Part shown: piece after piece, positions 38,601 to 50,600 of the stretch
Layout of the letters: every line of letters begins with the position of its first letter
Position numbering within the stretch: position 1 is the first letter of the stretch
DNA from: Acanthaster planci
Lineage: Eukaryota; Echinodermata; Asteroidea; Valvatida; Acanthasteridae
Length of the DNA stretch: 60,000 bases
NCBI RefSeq assembly: GCF_001949145.1
Contig: NW_019091672.1
Span: forward strand, 65,588 to 125,587
Direction: 5' to 3'
Translations under genes and position numbers: made by a program
Notes under the pieces: model-generated
Seen by the model: only the letters and a program-made list of their open reading frames with translations
Database searches by the model: none
What the model was told of the DNA's origin: nothing

Positions 38601-41600
38601 CCCCTGTGGTCCCGGGTTCGATTCCTGGCCTGGTCAACATGTGGATTGGGTTTTCAGTCCCTACCTGACCCGGTGGGTTTTACCCAGAATATTCCTCTGG
38701 GGTTTTCCTCCCACCTCTAAAACTGTAACTGCTTCTTACTGTCTCCCCTTTACTGATGTTGGTGAATATGGGTCGTTTGGCGGCTGCCCGAGGCACCCTC
38801 GTATGCCATCAGCTCAACCACGTTTAAATGTACTCATTGTTCCACGCTTAATGTCTTCATTGTACAGTACATTTGAACATATCTATATGAAATTCGTGCT
38901 ATTATCATGAATAAATTATAATTATAATAAGCACAACGTCAACCTGGGCAGTTTGTGATCAAGGACAACTGGACATAATACCAACTTAATTGCTGTCACA
39001 CTTTGGTTGGGTTCCATTCAAGTGTGTCTAATGGCCATCCTCCCTTGATCATATCCTCAGGTACCGGTACGTGACTGCAGCCTAGTCCATACAATTGGTC
39101 CGTACAATGACTCTATATCAGTGACTTTTAATGAAACATCATCAAGAAAACGACACTCTTTCGTTAATTCTGTTTTCCAGGGTACAGGTACGTGACTGCA
39201 CCTTAATAAAACACCGCCTTTCATTGGTCCATACAATGACTCTATATCAGTCACTGTGAACGAAATATTAGCAAGAAAACGACACTCTGTTGTTAATCAT
39301 TTCTTTTCTTTTCAAAGCAATGCACTGCATTGATTGCACTGCATTGCATACAGTTCATGTACATGTATATTGCACGTACCCTGCATCATACGGCGTGCAG
39401 TCTGCTGGCAGTGAGCAATCCACATTCTAGTCTATAACTGTCTGTCCTCTGATTTGTCCAATGTAAAAAATACACTCTGTGATAAATTTTAGAATTAAAG
39501 CTAAGTTGAAGACAAGTTGAGATGGATCAGAAGTTGCTGCAGCCTGCAGATGTCAACATGTCAAGCACAAAGTACTTCAGTGCACTGCTTCAGTGCACTC
39601 TCCTGCTTTTGTTAGCACTGGTGGCACCTGCCAAGTTGGACGGTGGCTGTGCTCTTAACTCAAAATACTATCATGTTTTGGATCATGCACTGCTTGGGCA
39701 TGCCTTTATGGTTAAAATGACAGACTCGCCACTCTCTTGCGCAAAATATTGCCTGATGAGTCCACCTTGTGCATCATTTAACTACTACCGGGGTAACAGA
39801 TCATGTGAGCTCAACAATGCAACAAGGAGTATGTTCCACTGTGAATTTGTCAAATGGTATGGAAGTGTCTACTTTGGTACTGATAAGGTCTCTAACTCCT
39901 CATCACACAATTCAGCAGTTTCTCTGCCAACAAGCTGTAAGCAGCTCATGGAGGCTGGCTACAATCAGAGTGGAATTTACAGCATTTATTCAGATGGGGT
40001 TGGTAGTGGCCTACAGGTCTACTGTGACCAAACAAATCATGGTGGAGGGTGGATTGTCTTTCAGCGCCGCCAGGACGGCACTGTGGACTTCTACCGTGAT
40101 TGGAAAACCTACCAGGACGGATTTGGCAGCCTGAATGGGGAGTTTTGGTTGGGAAATGACTACCTTCGCAAACTGACAGAATCCTCAAGTGAAACATGGC
40201 AGCTGCAGATTGATTTGGAGGATTTTGCTGGCCAGAGACGCACGGCAGGATACAGCCGTTTCAAGATTACAGGAGACAAGTACATTCTCAACATCGACAC
40301 TTTCACTGGAGATTCAGAGGATTCACTGACGCTTCACAAGAACAGCCCATTCACAACCAAGGACAATGACAATGATGGTAAAACAGATGGTAACTGTGCA
40401 CAGATATATGAAGGGGCGTGGTGGTTTAAAAATTGTCACTGGTCACATTTGAATGGTAAGTACTACCACTCTGGGAATCCAATTCTACATGCTCATGGGG
40501 TCCGGTGGGGCAGTGATACGTCCCTCAAAAAGTGCAGTATGAAAATGCGTGAATGGTGAAAAACATTATATTTTAAAGTTGAGGAAAAGGGACTACAACT
40601 TGCAAAAAAATATCAAACAAATACAATGAAGAAGTTTCTGATGTACATGCATGTATGTACTGTACGTGTATCTGCTTTGAGCAGCACATTCAGAAGTGTT
40701 TTATCTCAATTTTTAGTCAGTACCAGTAGACTGAGAGTCTTCATGATCAATATAGCCGTTTCACAATAGTGCGCCACCAAGAGTTTGCAACGCGTTGGCC
40801 AATCACAATGCGCGAAATTTGTTGAACCAATGTGCGTTTGAAAAGGGTCGACAAATTTTGCGCATTGTGATTGGCCAGCGTGTTGCAAACTCTTGGTGGC
40901 GCACTATTGTGAATCCCCGTATTACAAATGTTGTCAAGTAGGAATTCATTCTAGATATACACAGGAATGGAAGTCACATTTTTAAGGCTGGTGATCATCT
41001 TTTTAACTTTTTCTTAATAAATTTTCAGCAAGTCAGCATGTTACGTATTTCAAAGTAAGCAAATGTGTTGATCCACTTTGCATAAAAATATCTCCAAAAG
41101 TCTGTGATTAAACTAGCCCAGGTGGACTCCCTGAGAGTACTATATTGTAACAACTAGCATCCAACTTTGGCTCGGTTTAAACCAACAAAAATTGGAAAGA
41201 GAGTGAAACATAAGATAAAAGCTTTAATTTGATGTACATGTACCCGTACATGATTTGAAAACTAATTTCTTGAAGTGAAGATACCGATATTAAATCACAT
41301 TTTTTTGCTCACTGGTCTTTCCCAGTTTAAACAACCTTGAAAGACTTGCACACTGATATTCTACTATGTTGTGTTACATTCAGAGTTGGACACTTGAAAT
41401 TAAGATATTTTACATGTTGATCGCGATTAGGACTCATTTCATTTATGTGCTCAATCTAACAAGTTTAATTTACATCGAGACAGCTACGTTTACATGTAAG
41501 TGGCTAGGGAGGAAAACAATAAAATCTCTGCCACTCTGAAATGCTTGTTACATGTTTGTGTGTCAATATTCTTATTGCGATGTACATGTACAGTTGTACG

Positions 41601-44600
41601 ACACTTTATTTTGCTGGCATGCAGGTGGAGGGCCTGCGGCAGAGAGCCCTGGCCCGTTTCTTTTGTTGTAATACTGACCACCAGTGACCATGCCAGAAAT
41701 TGGCATCTACATGTACATTTACAGTATGTACCCTGGTATGTTTTGGGGATTTTTCGGCAAGACAGTGCATGGGAAGGGTTCGGCCAGGTTCCAGGGCAGG
41801 GAAAAGTTAAACACTGACATAAATTTTGGACATAGAGCTAGTTTTGACATGTCTGAGTGGGAATCAAGCAGTGCAGTGAGCGGACGGCACACAGTTGTGA
41901 GCTGAAATAAGTTTTGCTTGAGTTGGAAAACCTGTGTTGTGTCCTTTTTCTTGCATTTTGTGGTAACTAGAGGACAAGGATCCCTATAGGATCAAGCTAC
42001 CTTATTAATACATAACCGGTACATGTAGGTACTGACATGACTGAAGGACTCATTTGGAATGAGCCAAACCTGAAAAAAAAGTAACAATTTTTTATATGAA
42101 AATTAAAAAAATGCAATTTTGTTGCCACTTGTTTGAAATACAAATCGTAGAGTTACTGTGTTTTAAATTCAATGATTTTCAGAAGGGTTAAGTTAATTTT
42201 ATTTAAATCACAACTTACATCAGTAATTAAATCAAGGTGATTCAAATTGCCAAACCCTGCACACTCTATGAGTACTGTTGTTGCAGTGTAAGTATTCTAC
42301 TTTTGTCAGTGAGATAATGATGAATCTCGAAGCATTTTAAGATAGAGCACAGAGTAAGTTTTATATGAATTGAGTGACTTTTAATCTTAAACTACATGTA
42401 GCAAAAGCACAACTGTACAGGTAGCTTCAAGTTTGCAATGGTACTGTACATGAATTTGTATGCATCTTAGTGTTACCATTTCGGTATAACAGTTTCTTAC
42501 AATGTAGAAAGAGCAACTTTATCAATAGATGGGCAAAGTTTCAATGTATTTAATGTTCAATGTAGCATAGGGCAATGCATGGTGATCATCACCCACACTG
42601 AACTTTGATCAAAACTAAAAGGCTAAGTTTGCACCATAGACAACAGGAACGCCTATCATTATAGCAGGGCTTTCATCATAGCAGTTGATGTATTGTGAAT
42701 GTACCTGTATATAAACATGACAAATCAGCAAAGCCTGGTATAAACAGTGAGTGCAATGCAAGGTATTCTAATGTACAGTGTACATGTATGTAGTTTCCAT
42801 ATTACATGTAATTTCATTCTAAGATTTAAGTCTGTTGAATCATATGTTCATGTGTCTTCTCTGGTATATGAAATCAGTCATTGCCAGATACTCATAATCT
42901 GCAACATACGCGTATGTTACAAAAAGTGACACTCTTTAGAACTGAATGGTTGAAATTCCCCTACCCAAAAATTTCACCAAATCAAAGAATGCAATAAACA
43001 AATATTATGCCCCACATAAATTAAAATTTGCTAGCTTCATGTACTCATACACGCACATGTAGAACCCTGGCTGTTCAACAAGAGATGAAAAATATAGAGC
43101 AACCAGTCAGCTGAGATATTCTGGTTCGCAGAAAAACAAAAATGCGCACAGCACACACACTTAATGAAGTTATCAAAGCAACTCATCAGTGACTACGGCC
43201 TGACCTGACAAATAAAGTAATCAAAGCAATATGGAGTTGCTTTACAAGTGTTAATGCTGAACAACCTTGAAATGCATTAATTACTGAGTGGCCTAACGAA
43301 ATGAGAATTGTGGGTATTACTCTGTTTATGGGTTGAATGAGTGATGAGTACAAATTAGCAATGAAAACCAATTATCAGGATTATTCTTTCATTACCATGA
43401 AGGCTGTCATCATAAATCAAACCCTTTCTGAAACAATTTTTGAAGTTTGTTTATCTTAAAATAAAACTTCTTAAGCATATTATTAAAGCATCTCATGAGA
43501 GGTTTGAGTATTTTCTTTTCAGTTTGGGTTTTTCTTTTGTTTTTAATGTTATCTACAAGAGTAATGTCTAATGAATAGGCACGTCAGTATCCCTCCTCTG
43601 AAAAGAGATTTTATTGGAAAGAAATGACTTGCTGTCTTTGTATCACTGGATGAAGTCAAGTTCCATGAAAAGGTGTGTCATTACACCTTATTTACATCCA
43701 GCAAATGTTGATTACCGTGATGTGCTAGCATGGAAAGCAACCAAATAAAGAGTGGTGTCGTGCATGTACATGTATATATGCAAATGTTCAAAGAGAAGCA
43801 TGACTGGATCATCTACACAAACTAAAAGTATGAGTGAATGCTCTAAGGAATTCAAAATGTTTAATTTCAGGTCTTAAGCAGACTTTTGCATAGAACCTCC
43901 AATCACACATGATAAGACAGTGAATAAATATATGTGCTTAGCCGGTCTTAAACATGTGTTTAAGACCAGCTCAAGAGAATGGAGGCGACTTTGGGGCTCG
44001 GGCATTATCAGCGTTCGTTCTCCTGAGCAAGGTCTTAAACACATGTTTAAGACCGGCTAAGCACTTATATTTATTCACTGTCTTATCATGTGTGATTGGA
44101 GGTTCTATGCAAAAGTCTGCTCATAAATACCTTTGAATTCAGAGAGTCAAAAAAAAGTCGACATGTGATGCACTTTTGTTCTAAACTTTTAATTTCATTT
44201 CCTGAACACCCCTGTCCATTTTATGGTATCTTCCTTGGCATACTATGCACACACTCTCCTGACTAATCAGACTTGATTCAACTGTCTCATACATGTACAT
44301 GTATCTACATGTATGCGTCAATGCGTGATTTATGCAGCAGACATTATCACTTCTCGGTGGCATTATCAAATATTAATACACGGTCACATGACACATTTCA
44401 AGCAATAGGAATTAAAAAACTGTCCTAGGTACTTATGAATAAGGGAATAAATACATGTACGTGCTTGACCAGTCTTAAAAATGATCTTAAATACAGGAGA
44501 ATGGATGTGATTAATGTCTGAGCCACAGGCAAGGGCATTAATTGTGTCTTCTATTTGCAGACTATTTCCCATGTCTTGCACAAGTAGTGCAGAAGAATCT

Positions 44601-47600
44601 CATGAGGATTTGGTGTGCACGTGGAAAGTTCTGTGCGCCATGGCAAGCTCATACTCTTGACCAATGGGAATGAATTAAACTGTCTTGTATCCAGGTGTCA
44701 GCACGTCTTTATGCAGTGGGCATTATCATATCACAGCGGGCATTATCAAATGGTAATACACGGTTATATTTTGGATATGGAAATCTCTCTAAGGTATTTA
44801 TGAATTATTCATCACACACCAACAGAGAAAAGACCATACATGTAAAAACTTACGATACAAAAAAAAAAGAAAAAAAAATTCACACTGCCTCATATGGGCA
44901 GCAATGTTGATAGTGATGCCCCGATGAATATCATTTGCCTGTAAACTTATACCACACTAGCCATGCCAAAACAGCCATGCCAAGGAAAGCCATGGCCAAA
45001 ACAGCCATGCCAAGGAAAGCCATGGCCAAAGCAGCCATACCAAGGAAAGCTATGGCCAAAGCAGCCATACCAAGGAAAGCCATGGCATAAGCAGCCATAC
45101 CAAGGAAAGCCATGGCCAAAGCAGCCATACCAAGGGTTTACTTTTCTTGCTTTCTCTGGTATTACATCTTATTTCTCTAATTTCAAGCTCACTCAAAAGA
45201 AACTGGCAAAGTATTTCTTGCAAAATAACACACATCTACCTGCAAAACAAATTTGGTACAAATTCACAAATTTAAGCATTTCATAATTTCAGCACTATAA
45301 AAACTGCTGAAATTGGCCTGTAAAGTCACCAGATTCAGATGAGATTTGTGTAGGAAAACCAAATACATTACAGAAAAAACTGCTCTGGACGTAAGTAAAC
45401 ATTGCATTAAGTATTTACCTGATTTTGTGGGATCCAACATGTCCAACGGGTTTAGCAGTATTTTGCCAGTTGCCACATCAGAAGCATGCAAGCACGCACC
45501 ACCACACAGCCGCCGTCTATCAACAAACTGATCTTTGTCAAAAGAAAGCCCCGCCTCAGTTTCATCAGCTGTGATGATGACATTACTTCTGTTGCCAGTG
45601 CAAAGTTCTCTCCAGTGCAGCATCACAGTACATGCTGCGACTGGTTTGGAGACAAACTCAGGAATACCCATTACACCAACTACTGTGGTCTTTTGTCCAG
45701 GCTCCAGAAAAGCTGTCTTCATGTTCTGGCCCAGCTTTATCCTCTTTTCCAGTGGTTCTCCATATTCTGTCATCGTTCCTATGCCAACCCCAGGCAGTGA
45801 GGTTGTGCCTGCAACTGAGACTACTGATTTGAAGCTGCAAGTGGATGTGCTTGAGTTGAGACTAGCTTGAGTAGCACTGGCAGGGATCAGTGAAATGCAC
45901 ACATTGCAAATAGGCCTAGAAAAGCCAAATAAAATAACACCCAAATCAACGCAAATTCATTCCAGGAAAACTATACAAGAGCCACCAATATGAAGAAATT
46001 TCTAGCAATGTAAACTGCATCTGAACTGAAAACTCCAAACTTCTTCACAACAATTACGTACAATGTGGGGGTCCATGTGGAGGAAGTCACTTTCATTAGA
46101 CGGTTATCTAAAATAAGACAACTTATCCTGCGAGAAATTTCAGTGCTGAAAAATTTGACAACTTGTCCATCTGGATTTTCTTTGTGAGCAGTGAGTGGGA
46201 ACAACGGCATGGAAACAGGTTACCAGCTAAAAGTCACGTAATATACATTGCCTGCCACTGGTTCTCAACTAAGTTTCTAACAGCATTAAAAAAAGACCCA
46301 CCTGTCAGACTTGTTGAGCAACTCGATGCCAATGATCCACTGATTATCCAAAATACGATGCCAAGCAGACAGACATTTTGGTGTTGAGTCATCATCCATT
46401 TTTCCATTCCTTTTCCCCTCACCTTCTGCAATGTCTTCACCCGAGAGGTCACACAAGCACGACAGTGAAGTCTAAGAAAAGTAAAGCAGTGCAAACTAAA
46501 CTTTACTGAGACTCTAACAATAACAGAGCTTCAGTTTTAAGAACAGCCACTGAATCCTAATGTTCCTTACTTGTGTGAGAAAAGTCCTAAATAAAGAAAA
46601 TGACCGAACTAAAATTACAGTTCTGATCACTTTTAATCTATGAGAAGAAACAGGAAAAATTTGAGCCAAAATACTTGAAACAATGTTCAGTATGTTACAG
46701 AGTGCACACCAGTTTTTTGTGGCTGTCGTTTTAGTGAGGGGTTTCTCTCTTCATCAATTTTTTTTTGTTTGATGGGGCCATCATTGCCAGACTGAGTAAG
46801 TCCCTTATCGTCAAAGACATCATAATTAATAATAGCAACTTTGGAGAACAGAACAGATTCAGGAAGCTCATTTTTAAGCAGATATTGATCATGTTTCTCC
46901 CATTTTTACACCAATGTATGTATGGGTGATGCCTTTGCTTCACTTATACACAATCACAACTTTAATACTGGGGATCTATTGTGGTAAATCTGTTTTAGAT
47001 GATATCTTTACTTTGAAATGATTTTCAATGAAATCAGGAAACTTTTGAGTTGGGTTATTTTCCTTAATTTAATACAACACTCATCACACTGACATGACTG
47101 GAGTGAATTATTTAACAGGTCATAACTTTGAGTAAATTACAATGTTTATTGGGTTAGACTTAAAAATGGTTTATTGTACATGTCATTAACTGCACAAGTG
47201 ATACAGGCTAGTGTGAGCCGTACACCATCAACAATCGCCTCCAACAACCGGGGAGAATAAAAATTGATCCACAAACACTCTCTCGGGTCAGTTCATCACG
47301 TTCGAGACCACTGTTCTCATGTTGGCTCAACTCGAGTGTTATCAAGAACAGGAATTCAAAAATGCTCTTGGTGTTTTCTAAGCCAAATGGCTGCAACGGA
47401 AAAATGGGTTCAGTGGATGATACAGATGGCTTTTGTTGTGTAAAACAACGCAGCTCTTCAAACGTTTTCTACTGATAACTTTTTGACAATAAAAAAATAA
47501 GAAAGTTCCCACTTACACCAAAGGATATTAATAGAACTAACTTAAGAAGGCATGCTGCAACAACAAATGACAAGCTTACACTGGGTGATGGTAGTGGTGG

Positions 47601-50600
47601 CATCGGTTCAGCCATCTTGTACAAAGCATGCTGGGATTGCTTGATGAGTTGTGCCTTGAGATGGCACTGTGATTCTAACGACCTCAGTGCTGCCATACCT
47701 GCCTAAATATTGGTAAAAATGACAAAACTTTACAAATTTGCAGCTTTATAATGGAATACAAGTGAGAATAAGCAAGAAAATAAACAAAATCTTAACTTCA
47801 TAAATACAAAGAGAGAAATGTTAAGTGAGACAGGTTTGCGGTAACACCATGGAAGAATACTATCTCGTTTGTGAGAGTGTGGTTCTGAGAGGAACCGGTG
47901 GTTGTTCAAACAGCGTGCTCTGTTAGTCATCATTAGACTGCTGGACTCCAGCTGGGGTAGGGGCTTAAGTACTGCAAGGTGGCTATGTGTGCGATGAACC
48001 ATGTTGGTAGGAATGGCTGAATGGATGCCGAGTAGGATCCTGGATGCTGGGGTATACTATAGGTCAGTGTGTTCAGTGGAACATGTCAGTTGGGTGCCAC
48101 ATGGACCACAACATCACCTGGCATCAAGTACGACTCCAGACGGGTCCGTGAAGCCATGGAAATCTACGAGCACAACATCATCTCCCTCAAGACATCGGAT
48201 ACCACATCAGTGATATTTGGCAGCCACTACTTCATCACAGGTCCAATGGGTCCTCTATACCCACAGACAGTGACCATCCCGTCCAGGATCCTACTCAGCA
48301 TCCATTCAGCCATTCCCGCCTACATGGTTCATCGCACACATAACCACCTTGCAATACTTAAGCACCTACCCCAGCTGGAGTCCAGCAGTCTAATGATCAC
48401 TAACAGAGCACGCTGTTTGAAATGTAGAGAACAACCACTGGTTCTTCTCAGAACCACACTCTCACAAAAAAAATAGTATTATATTCCATGGTATTACCGC
48501 AAACCTGTCTCACTTATTGATCTTTCCATCGTGCAAACCCTCGCATCTCAAGCAGGAACATGTTATCACCAACAATTCATATTTACAAGTCACACCTGAA
48601 CTTGGGTTTCTAGTGCCTGTACTGCTGACTGAAGGCTGTCTGCACACAAGACTTCACCTGAGGCGATGAGTCCATTTTCCTTGAAATATAGTACATGAAG
48701 GTATATATTTAATTCTTAAAGAGTTAAGTTTTAACAAAACTGTAATTTTTTAATTTGTAGTCCGATTCAATCTTTTAGTAAGTCAAGATACATGGGTGCT
48801 TACAGAGCTACACATTTCACAAATTCATTGCAAATTTTGTCATGACTGTACCAAACTGCTTAGTAAAACTAATTGGGAACTTGAACAACAAACATAAATC
48901 AGATGGTACATACACCAGCTGAAAAAAGCAGCACACATGTACCTTGGATGACCAGTTGCACATTCCAAGGTCAGTGAGGTGGAAACTCTTTTGAAGGGCA
49001 TCTGTGCCTTCTCCTAACAGCAAAAGCTGTTCCGATCCAGAGAGGAGAAAATCATCCACAAGAATGGTATGGAAGCCAGTCCATTCTCTGGCAACCTGCA
49101 CGGATGACAAATTGTACATGAAACCTGGTACAGTGGAGTCTCCTTACGTGGCGCACTTCAATATTTACTTTAATTTCTTTGTACGGTGTGGTAAACCTCT
49201 TTGTTTAAAAACTTCAAATTCACTTGATTACATACTAATACTGCAACTATTAACTTCATGATACATGCTGTTGAACCTTTGTAAACAATTTCATTGTCAA
49301 GAAATTTTGTCCACAATTCGAAAAACGGAAGCATCAAGAAATTAGGCAAGAATTGTACCCTGACATAACACACTGGAAAAAAAACCTCAGACAATCCCAC
49401 ATTAAGTTAAGAAAGTCTTTAAAGATGATAAATTCTAGTAAATCATGATTACAGTCACTCACAGTTACCAAACCATATCCTATTTTGTTAAAAACTTTTA
49501 GGCGCACTTTAAGAGCTCTTTTTGAAAAATCTGAGAAAAATCAGGAAATTGGGCCCCAAAAATTTTATCGGAACTTTGTAGTGGGTATGTACGGATTTCT
49601 GAGTCAGAGTAAATATTGGAGTTTAATTAGATTTCACCTTTTGTGATATTTGAGGTAAATATTGCTCCAACAAGACACTAGAGGCAAAAGTTCAAAGTTA
49701 GGGACGCCATATAAGGTTAGACCCCCCTCCATCAGTAATAGTTTTGGTCTATGATTGTCCATCACATGTACATGTACAGGCCTCGAAATAGTACTAGCCC
49801 AGTGTACAAATTCTAGCTAAAAATGCTCCAGACTACCTAAACTTGGTTCCTTGGTTGCCCAGTGGGCTAGTGAAAAATTCAGAATAAGTCTACCTGTTAA
49901 AACTTGGATCAAAATAAATACACGTATTCGATATAAATCAATGTATCAATATAAATATCCGGAAGTAAGCAAAAAGTGGCAATGTTTGCGTAATGTAAGC
50001 GACCCAAATGAGGGGAAAGATGGAGCAAAGAGAAAATTTTGTTCCCAACTCTGTTACCAGTGACTCAAGCAATGTTTAACTAACATACATGCCTCTTTGT
50101 TTATACCATCAGCCTTTTATTTTCCAAAATGTCAAATTCTTTATTGGTGAGTTTATAAAAAATTTTGGGTTTTTAAAATTTTTTTATATACAGGCTAGTA
50201 AAACTCTAAACGGGCTAGTAAAATATCCAGTTAACTAGCCCAGTGGGCTAGCCAGGAAAAAAAAGTTAGTGCAAGGCCTGCATGTACATTTTCCTCAAGG
50301 TTTTTTTGAAATGCAGAATTTCCAGTATTCATTTCGGAATTCGGGGATGTTCCCCATCACAAAAAAGGTGAGAATGTGGGAAGAGGGAAGAGTAGACAGG
50401 TTGACAATAAAATAACAAACATTAATAATGTACACGAACCACAGGTAAACCATAGGGCATGGATCTTGCTCTATGGTTAAACAGACCTCTGTGAAAATGA
50501 CTTGAAATTAAGATGAATTAAATGCTTTGAGACAAGTTCTAACATTAAACATGAGAAATAAGAAAATTCCCTTGCAATAAAATGTAGGCCTACATGTATA

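Noticed and set aside
38565-38640. A functional tRNA gene
   Set aside because: A and B boxes are present but acceptor-stem pairing and a proper 3' half are not apparent, and a SINE body follows.
38533-38910. 125-codon open frame on the plus strand
   Set aside because: It runs through the tRNA-derived SINE; the residues are a chance translation of the SINE body (including the B box).
39769-40197. Other-frame and reverse-strand open frames inside the lectin gene
   Set aside because: Shadows of the strongly supported fibrinogen-like coding frame.
44931-45286. Open frames on both strands with 10-residue repeats
   Set aside because: They are produced by the 30-bp minisatellite, whose unit length is a multiple of three. 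No start context, splice support or domain.
47469-47579. Hydrophobic extension of FANCB exon 4 (FVVAACLLKLVLLISFG) as a membrane segment
   Set aside because: A better donor (AGT/gtaagc) lies before it in the same phase, and FANCB is a nuclear soluble protein.
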